Positions 9,350 through 17,539 of a stretch of DNA of 64,000 nucleotides are shown here, piece after piece. Position numbers and translations under genes: made by a program. The stretch's first letter is position 1. Each line of letters starts with the position of its first letter. Source of the DNA: Calothrix sp. PCC 7103 (GTDB lineage: Bacteria; Cyanobacteriota; Cyanobacteriia; Cyanobacteriales; Nostocaceae); assembly GCF_000331305.1 (NCBI RefSeq), contig NZ_KB217478.1, positions 377,278-441,277 of the forward strand, written 5' to 3'. Below the pieces are notes generated by a model. It had not been told where the DNA came from. It saw only the letters and a program-made list of their open reading frames with translations, and searched no databases.

Positions 9350-10003
9350 TTAGTGCTTCCCCTCATACTCTCCCCCCCTCAACCAACACATAAAACCATA
9401 CACAGCCAAAAACAACAAAATCACATATAACAACGCAACGAACTTAACGCCCTTAACATAATAAAGCCAAACCCCAACAGCATCCACAATTATCCAATAA
9501 AACCAGCTTTCCAACCTCTTAAGCGCCATTAACCACATAGCCGTAAAACTCATAATAGTAGTAAGCGCATCCAAAAAAGGAAAAGAAGCTTTCTCAGGAA
9601 ACAGAGCAGGAACCAACAAATGCACTCGATTCATCAAACCACCCAAAGCAAACGCAACTCCCATAGTTATCGCAGCAACTAAAATAATTTTACGCCGCTC
9701 ACTATATTTAATCGTCAAAACTTTACGAGTGTCCTTCAAAGGCATACTCCAACGCCACCACCCATACACACTAACAATAATAAAATACAACTGCTCCAAC
9801 ATATCCGAATACAACCGGATTTGAAAAAAAAGCACCATATACAACACCGAACTGACAATACCAACAGACCAATTCAGCATCTTTTGTTTAGCAACAAGCC
9901 AAGTTGCCCACAAATATAAAATTGTTCCAATAAACTCAATATAGCTCATTGGATACCCAATTACCTCAAAGGCAATATTATTAATACTCCAAAAATCTAG
10001 CAT
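9350..10003 (-). CDS. pnuC: Nicotinamide riboside transporter PnuC
   Basis: This 217-residue integral membrane protein has about seven hydrophobic helices. The PnuC-type sequence runs through MSYIEFIGTILYLWATWLVA, then QKMLNWSVGIVSSVLY, YSDMLEQLYFIIVSVYGWWRW and the C-terminal pair SWFYWIIVDAVGVWLYYVKG. Family members carry nicotinamide riboside across the inner membrane. The gene starts 12 bases after the nadR-like gene on the same strand, so uptake and phosphorylation of the same substrate are in one operon. Confidence 0.9.
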   Translation of the reverse strand: MLDFWSINNIAFEVIGYPMSYIEFIGTILYLWATWLVAKQKMLNWSVGIVSSVLYMVLFFQIRLYSDMLEQLYFIIVSVYGWWRWSMPLKDTRKVLTIKYSERRKIILVAAITMGVAFALGGLMNRVHLLVPALFPEKASFPFLDALTTIMSFTAMWLMALKRLESWFYWIIVDAVGVWLYYVKGVKFVALLYVILLFLAVYGFMCWLRGGEYEGKH

Positions 10004-10015
10004 TTAATCGAACAT

Positions 10016-11026
10016 TTATAGATAATCAACTATATTACTGTATTTTCTATATGAACCCAATACATTTTTAACATACTGAACGCGCTCATCAAGATTACCA
10101 CATAAACGAAAAAATGGAATTTTCCTAATAATCAACTCACTCTCAATTTGTCTTTGAAATATCTTGCGGTTTGCCTCTCCTGAACGGTCATAAGTATCAT
10201 CATACGGAATATCATCCGAACAAACAAACACCAAATCATAACGTGATGCCGATTCAATAGCAAGTTGCACTAACTCCGGCGCCGCTGCATTATGATAATA
10301 TAACGAAAAATGATAAGTAGTTAGCGCATTTGTATCTGTAAATAAATGTTGATTTGCTCGACGTAATAAAGCTTCTTCTCGTTCTAAATGGCCTTGTGCA
10401 ATCTCTACCAATTGCATCAACGAAAGTCTTCTATTAACTTGATGCTCTTCCCAATACTCGCGTCCGTATTCTGGCATCCACACAGTATTATACTCTTGAG
10501 CTAACTGTGATGCAATCGTTGTTTTGCCAGTTGAAGGGGCGCCAAGAAAAACTACATTAGTAATCAAATCACGGTATACTAAAGGATGTAAATAAGAACG
10601 ACATGCATAAGCATCTTCTCTGATTTGAGTAGCAGAAATAGGCACAGTACTACGCTCACAGTCTACAAGTCTATTTATGGCGCCAAGCGCTTCACTAACA
10701 TGCTCTCCGTAAAATTCGCTACTGTAAAAATGTGTAATCTTCCGCCCTGCTAACTGCTTGATAATATAATCTTCGTGCATTTTCTTAATTTCAGGAGTAA
10801 GTCCAATTTCACTTGGCCCATCCCAAGCTTCAATCACCTCAACACTAGGATAAATAGAACGTAACCAATTAGCACGAACAGCAAGAGGAATATTAGTAAC
10901 TTCAGGAGAATCATAAATCATTACAACTACCTCATTCATTTCTAAAATGGCAGTCTCAATGACAAACTGATGTCCCTTATGAAGAGGAGCATATTTACCT
11001 AGTGTTAACCCACATCGACTGTTCAT
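10016..11026 (-). CDS. nadR: NadR-type NMN adenylyltransferase / ribosylnicotinamide kinase
   Basis: This 336-residue bifunctional NAD-salvage enzyme has an N-terminal nucleotidyltransferase domain (GLTLGKYAPLHKGHQFVI, and PISATQIRED for the ISSTxIR-like motif). A C-terminal P-loop kinase domain follows (VVFLGAPSTGKTTIASQLA near residue 160, MPEYGREYWEEH, then DTNALTTY). The N-terminal HTH of enterobacterial NadR is absent, so a repressor role is unlikely. With PnuC it would convert imported nicotinamide riboside to NMN and NAD. The gene is divergent from the Tat-exported hydrolase, with a 35-base gap that must hold both promoters. Confidence 0.92.
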   Translation of the reverse strand: MNSRCGLTLGKYAPLHKGHQFVIETAILEMNEVVVMIYDSPEVTNIPLAVRANWLRSIYPSVEVIEAWDGPSEIGLTPEIKKMHEDYIIKQLAGRKITHFYSSEFYGEHVSEALGAINRLVDCERSTVPISATQIREDAYACRSYLHPLVYRDLITNVVFLGAPSTGKTTIASQLAQEYNTVWMPEYGREYWEEHQVNRRLSLMQLVEIAQGHLEREEALLRRANQHLFTDTNALTTYHFSLYYHNAAAPELVQLAIESASRYDLVFVCSDDIPYDDTYDRSGEANRKIFQRQIESELIIRKIPFFRLCGNLDERVQYVKNVLGSYRKYSNIVDYL

Positions 11027-11061
11027 CGGTATATTATTAAACTACTTATATACTAAACATC

Positions 11062-11904
11062 ATGCCAGAAATCACGCGACGCGTTCACAGAGTATCCCGC
11101 AGGGAATTTATTGCAACAGCTACCCTCGCTACAGGTTTTGCGCTCGCAGTGCAGCCTATTTCAGCCAAAGTTATTAACACCAATACAAAAGGGCTAATAG
11201 CAGGCGCCGTAAAAATTCCTGTTGCAGATGGAGAAATACCAGCTTACCGCGCACAACCCAGTAAAGGTACAAATTTTCCTATAGTTTTAGTAATTCAAGA
11301 AATCTTTGGTGTTCATGAGCATATTCAAGATGTAACTCGTCGCTTTGCAAAATTGGGATATCTTGCCATAGCTCCAGAATTATTTGTGCGTCAAGGTGAT
11401 GTATCTAAATTAACTAGTATCGAAGAAATTCGTCCTATAGTTGCTACAGTTCCAGATGCTCAAGTACTATCTGACCTTGATGCGACTGTCAACTGGGCAG
11501 TAAAATCTTCTAAAGGAAATGGTTCAAAATTAGGAATTACAGGTTTTTGTTGGGGTGGTAGAATAACATGGTTATACGCTGCACATAATCCGAAAGTTAA
11601 AGCTGGAGTTGCTTGGTATGGGCGCCTAATAGGAGACAAAACAGAAATTACCCCACAACATCCCCTTGATATAGCATCCACATTAACTGTTCCGGTTTTA
11701 GGATTGTATGGTGGTAAAGATACGGGTATTCCATTAAACACAGTCGAGCAAATGCGTGCAAAGTTGAATAATAAATCTAAAATAATTGTTTACCCTGATG
11801 CACCACACGCCTTTTTTGCTGATTATCGTCCATCATATCGTGAGAAGGAGGCAAAAAATGGTTGGAGACAGCTTCAAAAATGGTTTAAACAAAATGGGTT
11901 ATGA
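11062..11904 (+). CDS. Dienelactone-hydrolase-family protein with Tat signal
   Basis: This 280-residue alpha/beta hydrolase has the twin-arginine motif [18 protein letters not shown] (residues 12-29), predicting folded export to the periplasm or thylakoid lumen. The triad is visible: Cys163 in GFCWGGR, Asp220 in GGKDTGIP and His249 in DAPHAFF, as in dienelactone hydrolases. The true substrate is unknown; many such proteins act on esters other than dienelactone. Its stop overlaps the end of the convergent DOPA-dioxygenase-like gene. That pairing of an aromatic ring-opening family with a lactone hydrolase family is suggestive only. Confidence 0.88.
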   Translation: MPEITRRVHRVSRREFIATATLATGFALAVQPISAKVINTNTKGLIAGAVKIPVADGEIPAYRAQPSKGTNFPIVLVIQEIFGVHEHIQDVTRRFAKLGYLAIAPELFVRQGDVSKLTSIEEIRPIVATVPDAQVLSDLDATVNWAVKSSKGNGSKLGITGFCWGGRITWLYAAHNPKVKAGVAWYGRLIGDKTEITPQHPLDIASTLTVPVLGLYGGKDTGIPLNTVEQMRAKLNNKSKIIVYPDAPHAFFADYRPSYREKEAKNGWRQLQKWFKQNGL

Positions 11905-12237
11905 ACTAATTCGTCGAAGAAACTCGACATTTAACTCTAACTTATTACCTAACCACAAAGCATGTTTCGTGTGGTCTGCGACATCATCACCTGTGCTTGG
12001 ATGAACGAGTATATCTAAATTTTCTCGGTTTAACATTAACCAAGGAACAACTTGAGCAAACTGTTCACATGCAAAGGCAACTTGATACATTGACTTTGGA
12101 TGTGGACCAATCGGTTTCTCGTGCCAACGTCCTAATACTACCTCAAAATTGGCGCCTAACCCTTCACGTACACGTGCTGCGCCTTGTTGAGTTTCGGGGT
12201 CAAAGTAAACATGTGCGTGAAAACCAGTAATTTCCAT
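11899..12237 (-). CDS. DOPA 4,5-dioxygenase-family protein
   Basis: This small 112-residue protein has the conserved histidines of the DOPA-dioxygenase family: [11 protein letters not shown] at the N-terminus, [10 protein letters not shown] in the middle, and [21 protein letters not shown] near the end. Family members use Fe(II) to open catechol rings (DOPA to betalamic-type products). The cyanobacterial function is not established by sequence alone. It converges on the hydrolase gene with a six-base overlap of the coding ends. Confidence 0.82.
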   Translation of the reverse strand: MEITGFHAHVYFDPETQQGAARVREGLGANFEVVLGRWHEKPIGPHPKSMYQVAFACEQFAQVVPWLMLNRENLDILVHPSTGDDVADHTKHALWLGNKLELNVEFLRRISS

Positions 12238-12384
12238 AATTTTTTTGATGATTTTTGTTTATGCTAATACATTTGGCGAGCTTTTATGTTTACTGTAGAA
12301 ATTACGTAGCCGATTATTATAATTTATTGAAATTATTGGCTATAATAGAAGCCCGACAAGCGTTTAAAGCTGATTTTTCACAAA

Positions 12385-12660
12385 TTAGTTATGGCAATAT
12401 GCATCGATTACTAACTCTAGCGGGTAAAAGCTCCAGCATTCAAATGCCCAACAAAAATCTTCATACTCACCAATTATTTTACTACCGTTTTTCCACTGGT
12501 ATAACTCTCGAATATCTTGAGGTAATTGTAAAGGTAAATCTTCCAGAAGTTCGTTGATTTCTGCTTCAGTTAAACCTGGTTGTAAAAGTGCAACGTGAGA
12601 TGGATAATTTTTTTGTAGCCAACTTAGTATTTTATCTAATGCATTTGTTAAGTCTGACAT
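12385..12660 (-). CDS. SMI1/KNR4 (SUKH)-family protein, probably truncated
   Basis: The 91-residue product has the typical SUKH opening: a helix, then LLQPGLTEAEINELLEDLPLQLPQDIRELYQWKNG, then a DFCWAFECWSFYPLE segment. Family proteins are usually near twice this length. Here a stop follows IDAYCHN and no continuation was found in the other frames downstream, so this looks like a 3'-truncated copy. SUKH proteins include toxin-immunity proteins and general scaffolds. No toxin gene is adjacent. Confidence 0.65.
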   Translation of the reverse strand: MSDLTNALDKILSWLQKNYPSHVALLQPGLTEAEINELLEDLPLQLPQDIRELYQWKNGSKIIGEYEDFCWAFECWSFYPLELVIDAYCHN

Positions 12661-12687
12661 ACAAGTTTTTATTTAAATTTACAATAA

Positions 12688-12785
12688 TGTCATGCTGAAC
12701 GTAGTGAAGCATCTAAAAAGCTTGAAAGTTAAAGAGATTCTTCGCTGCGCTCAGAATGACAGTGTATATTGGCTCAGAATGACAG
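12688..12785. repeat. Dispersed inverted repeat TGTCATGCTGAAC / TCAGAATGACA
   Basis: This A+T-interrupted imperfect hairpin starts TGTCATGCTGAACGTAGTGA, contains AGATTCTTCGCTGCGCTCAG and ends AATGACA. Its tail GGCTCAGAATGACAG is repeated a second time. It is the reverse of the element at 50548 and related to the one at 52860. It sits between the SMI1-like gene and the purB 3' end and may serve as their terminator. Confidence 0.75.
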
Positions 12786-12791
12786 TTTATG

Positions 12792-14087
12792 TTAAATTCC
12801 TAGTCTTTTATATACCTCATCTAGATGTTGAAGGTGGTGCTGTGGGTTAAAGCAAGCTTCGATTTCTTGGGGTGATAGTTTTTCTTGTACCCGTGCGTCT
12901 TTAGTAATTAAATCACGGAAGTTACCATCAAGTTTATTCCATGCGGTATGGGCATTTTCTTGCACTATTTTATATGCTTCTTCGCGTCGTACACCTTTTT
13001 CTACTAATGTGAGCATGACTCTTTGACTAAATACAACACCCCCGTAACAATTCATGTTTCTGGCCATGTTTTCGGGATACACGAGTAAGTTCTTTACTAA
13101 CTCGGTCATTTCCACAAGCATAAAATGCGTGATTATACACGCATCTGGTAACATAACTCGTTCTACTGAACTGTGGGATATATCACGTTCGTGCCAAAGT
13201 GCAACGTTTTCTACTGCTGCTACTGCATAACTACGAACCATTCGTGCCATTCCTGTTAAACGTTCTGAGCGAATAGGGTTACGTTTATGTGGCATTGCTG
13301 AAGAACCTTTTTGCCCTTTAGAAAAATATTCTTCAACTTCCAGGACATCAGTTTTTTGCAAGTTACGAATTTCTACGGCAAATCTTTCAATAGATGCTGC
13401 TAGTAATGCTAGTTGCTGTACGTACTCAGCATGTATATCTCGCGATACTACTTGTGTTGATGCTGCATCTGGTCGAAGTCCCAATGACTCACATGCTAAT
13501 GCTTCTACGCGCGGTTCTATATTCGCATACGTACCAACGGCGCCAGAAATTTTACCAACGGCGATATTTTTGCGGACGCTTTGTAAACGCTCTTGGTTAC
13601 GTAATGCTTCTGCTAACCATCCCGCTAATTTAAAACCAAATGTCATTGGTTCGGCGTGGATTCCATGCGAACGTCCTATCATTACTGTATAACGGTGTTC
13701 GCCTGCACGTTTACGAATTGCTTCGATTAAATCCTCTAGGCGCCGTAATATTAAATCTAAACTCGCCACCATTTGTACTGCTAATGCTGTGTCCAGTACA
13801 TCGGAACTTGTCATGCCGAGGTGGATGTAGCGTCCAGCATCACCAACATATTCGTTAACATTGGTTAAAAAAGCAATCACATCGTGGCGGACTTCTGCTT
13901 CAATTTCGAGGATGCGTTCGGGGTCAAAATTAGCTTTTGCTTTAATTTCGGCAACTGCCTCACGCGGGATATAACCCAACTGAGCTTGTGCTTCACAAAC
14001 GGCAATTTCTACCTGTAGCCAAGTTTGAAACTTGTAGGCATCAGTCCAAAGGGCGCCCATTTCGGGCAAGGTATAACGTTCGATCAC
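12792..14087 (-). CDS. purB: Adenylosuccinate lyase
   Basis: This 431-residue fumarase/aspartase-superfamily enzyme catalyses two purine-biosynthesis steps: SAICAR to AICAR, and adenylosuccinate to AMP. The superfamily signature GSSAMPHKRNP is present. So are TSSDVLDTA and the catalytic-His region GRSHGIHAEPMTFG. The length is normal for bacterial PurB and the N-terminus MIERYTLPEMGALWTD is typical. It is flanked by repeats on both sides and appears monocistronic. Confidence 0.96.
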   Translation of the reverse strand: MIERYTLPEMGALWTDAYKFQTWLQVEIAVCEAQAQLGYIPREAVAEIKAKANFDPERILEIEAEVRHDVIAFLTNVNEYVGDAGRYIHLGMTSSDVLDTALAVQMVASLDLILRRLEDLIEAIRKRAGEHRYTVMIGRSHGIHAEPMTFGFKLAGWLAEALRNQERLQSVRKNIAVGKISGAVGTYANIEPRVEALACESLGLRPDAASTQVVSRDIHAEYVQQLALLAASIERFAVEIRNLQKTDVLEVEEYFSKGQKGSSAMPHKRNPIRSERLTGMARMVRSYAVAAVENVALWHERDISHSSVERVMLPDACIITHFMLVEMTELVKNLLVYPENMARNMNCYGGVVFSQRVMLTLVEKGVRREEAYKIVQENAHTAWNKLDGNFRDLITKDARVQEKLSPQEIEACFNPQHHLQHLDEVYKRLGI

Positions 14088-14245
14088 GGTCCGCCATTGA
14101 TTACAACGTTATATTTTACCACAGAGGCACAGAGGAGTAGAGGTTATTGAGGTTTGGTTTCAAAATGTACAGATTTTCTAGCTAATCGTTTCTAACATTA
14201 CGACCAATAATGAATGCACTATATTAACGCTTCATCAATTGGTGT

Positions 14246-15586
14246 ATGTTTGATAAAAATTTGCCTGATGGTCCAAGTATACCGACTTTGTTACGCCAGA
14301 TGAAACTAGTTTTTCAGCCTTTGCAATATTTGGAAGATTTTGCAAAGGTTTATGGTGATAATTTTACTATTAAAAACAAAAGTGGTAATCATACTGTATA
14401 TTTTAGTCACCCAAAAGCACTAGAACAAATATTTACTGCTGATGCCAATAAGTTAGATGCTGGTAGCGAAAATGAAATTTTAAGGTATCTTTTTGGTAGT
14501 CATTCTGTTGTTGTATTAGACGGTATACCTCATCGTAATCAACGCAAGTTGTTGGCGCCTCCTTTTCATGGCGATAGAATGCGTGCATATGGTGCCACTA
14601 TTCAAGATATTACTCAGCAAGTTATTAACCGCTGGCAAGATACGAAAGCTTTTAATGTTCGTAATGCTATGCAGGAAATTACTATACGAATAATTTTACG
14701 AGTTGTGTTTGGTTTGGATGAAGGAATACATTTAGAAAAGCTGCGTAACTGCTTGATATCACTTTTAGAGTTAGTCGGTTATCCTATAGTTTCTGGCGCC
14801 TTATTATTTAAGTTTTGGAAAAAAGATTTAGGTGTATGGAGTCCTTGGGGTAGAATTATGCATCTGCTTAAAAAGGTGGATGAGTTAATTTATAGTCATA
14901 TTCAGGAAACTCGCAAGAACTTTGACGAAAATCGTAAAGATATTTTAAGCTTGATGATGACTGCCCGTTATGATGACGGTCAAGCAATGTCAGATGAAGA
15001 GTTACGTGATGAATTAGTAACATTACTCGTAATCGGACATGAAACAACCGCTTCATCTTTGGTTTGGGCATTATCTTGGATTGACCAATTACCAGAAGTA
15101 CAGGAAAAACTACAAAAAGAACTTTGTCAAAATATATCTGAACCATCACAACTTGCCAAACTTCCTTATTTAACAGCAGTTTGTCAAGAAACACTAAGAA
15201 TAAGTCCTGTTTTCACAACTTGCTTAAGTCGAGTAGTAAAATCTCCTTTAAATGTGATGGGGTATGAGTTACCTGTAAAGACTTTAATTATTCCTAATAT
15301 TTACCTCACGCATCATCGCGAAGAAGTATATCCTAACCCGAAGCAATTTATTCCAGAGCGTTTTTTAGAGCGACAATTTTCACCTTACGAATATCTACCC
15401 TTTGGTGGTGGAAACCGTCAATGTATTGGAATGGCATTTGCTATGTACGAAATGAAAATCATTCTAGGAACCATCTTAAGCCAATACCAAATTTCATCTT
15501 CAACAAGGCGCCCTATCAAACCAGCGCGTCGAGGTTTAACAATAGTAGTACCTCCCAAAATGCAAATGCAAGCTACACCCAAATAA
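14246..15586 (+). CDS. Cytochrome P450 (CYP110-like)
   Basis: This 446-residue soluble P450 has the I-helix oxygen-binding motif GHETTA, the ExxR motif ETLR (QETLRISP), PERFLER, and the haem loop FGGGNRQCIGMAFA with Cys393 as the iron ligand. The N-terminal LPDGPSIPTLLRQMKLVFQP and overall sequence resemble the CYP110 family widespread in filamentous cyanobacteria, whose members hydroxylate fatty acids, alkanes or terpenes. Subfamily and substrate are not certain. It converges on the next gene with a four-base gap. Confidence 0.9.
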   Translation: MFDKNLPDGPSIPTLLRQMKLVFQPLQYLEDFAKVYGDNFTIKNKSGNHTVYFSHPKALEQIFTADANKLDAGSENEILRYLFGSHSVVVLDGIPHRNQRKLLAPPFHGDRMRAYGATIQDITQQVINRWQDTKAFNVRNAMQEITIRIILRVVFGLDEGIHLEKLRNCLISLLELVGYPIVSGALLFKFWKKDLGVWSPWGRIMHLLKKVDELIYSHIQETRKNFDENRKDILSLMMTARYDDGQAMSDEELRDELVTLLVIGHETTASSLVWALSWIDQLPEVQEKLQKELCQNISEPSQLAKLPYLTAVCQETLRISPVFTTCLSRVVKSPLNVMGYELPVKTLIIPNIYLTHHREEVYPNPKQFIPERFLERQFSPYEYLPFGGGNRQCIGMAFAMYEMKIILGTILSQYQISSSTRRPIKPARRGLTIVVPPKMQMQATPK

Positions 15587-15590
15587 TATA

Positions 15591-16064
15591 TTACGTTTCA
15601 GCAAACTCGCGTACACGTTCCCATCCCCAACGCCAAGCAGTTTCCACTAGTAATGACTTACCATTCATGAATAAAATAAATTCCTTGCCGTCTTCGTAAC
15701 ACACATCAGAGACAAGCTGATTACGTATATCCCAACCCCACATTTTAGCGGCGCCGTTCCACCATTTTTGCCCAATAGACTGTACATCTGGTTTATCAAA
15801 ATATTCAGGATGCCAATGCGAAGGTTTCCACTGTCGCTGCAACGCACTAATTAATACAGCATTGGGAAACACTTCTTTATCATGTTCCTTCAACCATAAT
15901 ATATACTCAATCGCACTTCTAAACGCATCCTCTAATCCATACGTACACCCTTCAAGCGCATCGCAAACATCTTGGTTACTAAAATTTACACCTAACGCGA
16001 TTAGTGGACGTTCGTATTGTTTGAATAATTCATACTCTATCGAATCTTCTTCCCAGAAAAACAT
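15591..16064 (-). CDS. Conserved hypothetical protein
   Basis: This 157-residue tryptophan-rich acidic protein has no signal or membrane segment. Recognisable stretches are CTYGLEDAFRSAIEYILWLKEH, ISALQRQWKPSHWHPEY and KWWNGAAKMWGWDIRNQLV. It gives the impression of a conserved soluble protein, but I cannot assign a family. It ends four bases from the P450 stop and is divergent from the TetR gene. Confidence 0.65.
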   Translation of the reverse strand: MFFWEEDSIEYELFKQYERPLIALGVNFSNQDVCDALEGCTYGLEDAFRSAIEYILWLKEHDKEVFPNAVLISALQRQWKPSHWHPEYFDKPDVQSIGQKWWNGAAKMWGWDIRNQLVSDVCYEDGKEFILFMNGKSLLVETAWRWGWERVREFAET

Positions 16065-16127
16065 AATTATTAATTCCTACTAATTCCTTGACAAAACACA
16101 AAGTTATATTTTAACTTTAAATCAACA

Positions 16128-16141
16128 TCCGAACGTTCGGA
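16128..16141. promoter_or_regulatory. Perfect 14-bp palindrome, likely TetR operator
   Basis: TCCGAACGTTCGGA is self-complementary and lies 33 bases before the TetR-family start. A TTGACA hexamer sits at 16088-16093 upstream. Position and symmetry fit autorepression by the encoded regulator, and possibly control of the divergent hypothetical gene too. This is inference from placement. Confidence 0.6.
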
Positions 16142-16173
16142 CACAATGTATATATTAATAAAATCATAAAACT

Positions 16174-16797
16174 ATGAATGAGAGTGCATTACTAGCATCG
16201 CCAAAGGCAGAGGGGCAAGACAGTCGAAGTAAGATTTTAGCGGTTGCGCTAAAGTTATTTACAGTGAAGGGTTACGAAGGCGCCTCAATAGATGAGATTA
16301 GAATGGGGGCAGGTTTTAAGTCGAAGGCGAGTTTGTATACTCATTTTAAGAGTAAAGACGAACTAGCGCAAGCGTTGACAAGTGGAATATTGAATCAAAT
16401 AGAGGCTGTAATTATTGATGGTAATGATATAGCAGAACCATTAATGCGTTTTACAGTGGTGATTCGTGGTTTAATCAAATGGGCATCATTACATCCAACG
16501 GAGTGTATTTTTCATATGATGCAAGAGCAAAAGAAACTGGTGAGTGAGGTAGAGGGTAAAGAATTATCTAACACTGAACTAATGTTATTAGATATAGTGC
16601 AGCAACTACGCGCACAATATCCAGTTCGACCAATTGTAACAGATGCGTTATTGAGTATGATTTTTGTGATATTAGCTCAAACGTTACTAGATGGCGCCGC
16701 ATTTGGAGATATTAGTTTTGATGAAAAAGTCGAACAAATAGTATCAATATGCTTCGGTGTAGTATTTAACGAAGCTGTACCTGTTCCTAAAATTTAA
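16174..16797 (+). CDS. TetR/AcrR-family transcriptional regulator
   Basis: The 207-residue product has a TetR N-terminal DNA-binding domain: DSRSKILAVALKLFTVKGYEGASIDEI followed by the recognition helix region GFKSKASLYTHFKSKDEL (HTH about 38-57). The C-terminal ligand-binding half is helical and specific to the protein. The first ~15 residues precede the usual start. It is probably self-regulated through the palindrome at 16128. Its regulon may include the divergent hypothetical gene; no adjacent efflux gene is present on the same strand. Confidence 0.9.
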   Translation: MNESALLASPKAEGQDSRSKILAVALKLFTVKGYEGASIDEIRMGAGFKSKASLYTHFKSKDELAQALTSGILNQIEAVIIDGNDIAEPLMRFTVVIRGLIKWASLHPTECIFHMMQEQKKLVSEVEGKELSNTELMLLDIVQQLRAQYPVRPIVTDALLSMIFVILAQTLLDGAAFGDISFDEKVEQIVSICFGVVFNEAVPVPKI

Positions 16798-16842
16798 GCT
16801 GTGATTTTTGGTGTATGATTTATCACCATTGTTGAAGTATTA

Positions 16843-16881
16843 AATATTGCCAGTAAATCTGTAAAATATGCTGGCAATATT
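16843..16881. terminator. Hairpin downstream of the TetR gene
   Basis: AATATTGCCAG (16843-16853) pairs perfectly with CTGGCAATATT (16871-16881) across a 17-base loop. No T-run follows, so it may be a weak terminator or an RNA-stability element. The rest of 16798-17193 is A+T-rich without a recognisable gene. Confidence 0.45.
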
Positions 16882-17193
16882 AAACGTATAAGACGTACTT
16901 ACTCAGTCATTTTTTGTACTGTGATTAAATTTTGATAATTAAGGGTATTTGGGGAACGAGTGATAATTTTGATACTACTGAGTATTAATAAAATAATTGT
17001 GATAGGCGCTGTAATTTGTTAAAAATTGACCGGATAGCAAGGGGTTGAGGCTGAATCAAAAAATGTATAGAAAATAGCAATGTAACTCAAATTACTAAAA
17101 TTATGTTCATAATAAGAAATTTTTCGTGATTAGTTAATCTAGTAATTTTATTTGTTAATGTAAAAAAGTTTGCGATGGAAATAGTACTTCCTA

Positions 17194-17527
17194 ATGGCTC
17201 ATACTAACCTTTGGTCATCTGAAAACTATGCTTTAGGCTACTTGGCTATAGCAGATACAATCCCCCATAGCACTGAGGGAGAGAAAGTGCTTTTAGAACT
17301 GGTACCGAAAACAGTGAGAAATATTCTTGACTTGGGAACCGGTGATGGAAGGTTACTGTCTCTACTAAAGTATAGATAGACCAGAGGTGGAAAGTGTTGC
17401 CGTTGATTTTTCAGCGACAATACTAGAAGCTGCAAAAAAACGTTTTGCTGAAATTTTTGACTTACTCAATAATGGTGGAGTTTTCTGCAACCTGGATACA
17501 AACCAAACGGAGACAGGGCTTAAATAA
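17194..17527 (+). pseudogene. SAM-dependent methyltransferase remnant
   Basis: The N-terminus reads WSSENYALGYLAIADTIPHS, then motif I ILDLGTGDGRLLSLL. A frameshift near 17370 moves reading from frame 1 to frame 2, where IDRPEVESVAVDFSATILEA continues. It then jumps from KKRFA straight to EIFDLLNNGGVFCNLD, so roughly 70 residues of the fold's centre are missing. A stop lies at 17525. This is a class I methyltransferase with a frameshift plus an internal deletion and is almost certainly inactive. It ends 12 bases before an exporter gene, suggesting a former shared operon. Confidence 0.75.
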
Positions 17528-17539
17528 AGGTATTTATAA

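Noticed and set aside
12255-12557. Plus-strand open frame opposite the SMI1-like gene
   Set aside because: It has no homologous-looking sequence and is antisense to a gene with a clear SUKH motif.
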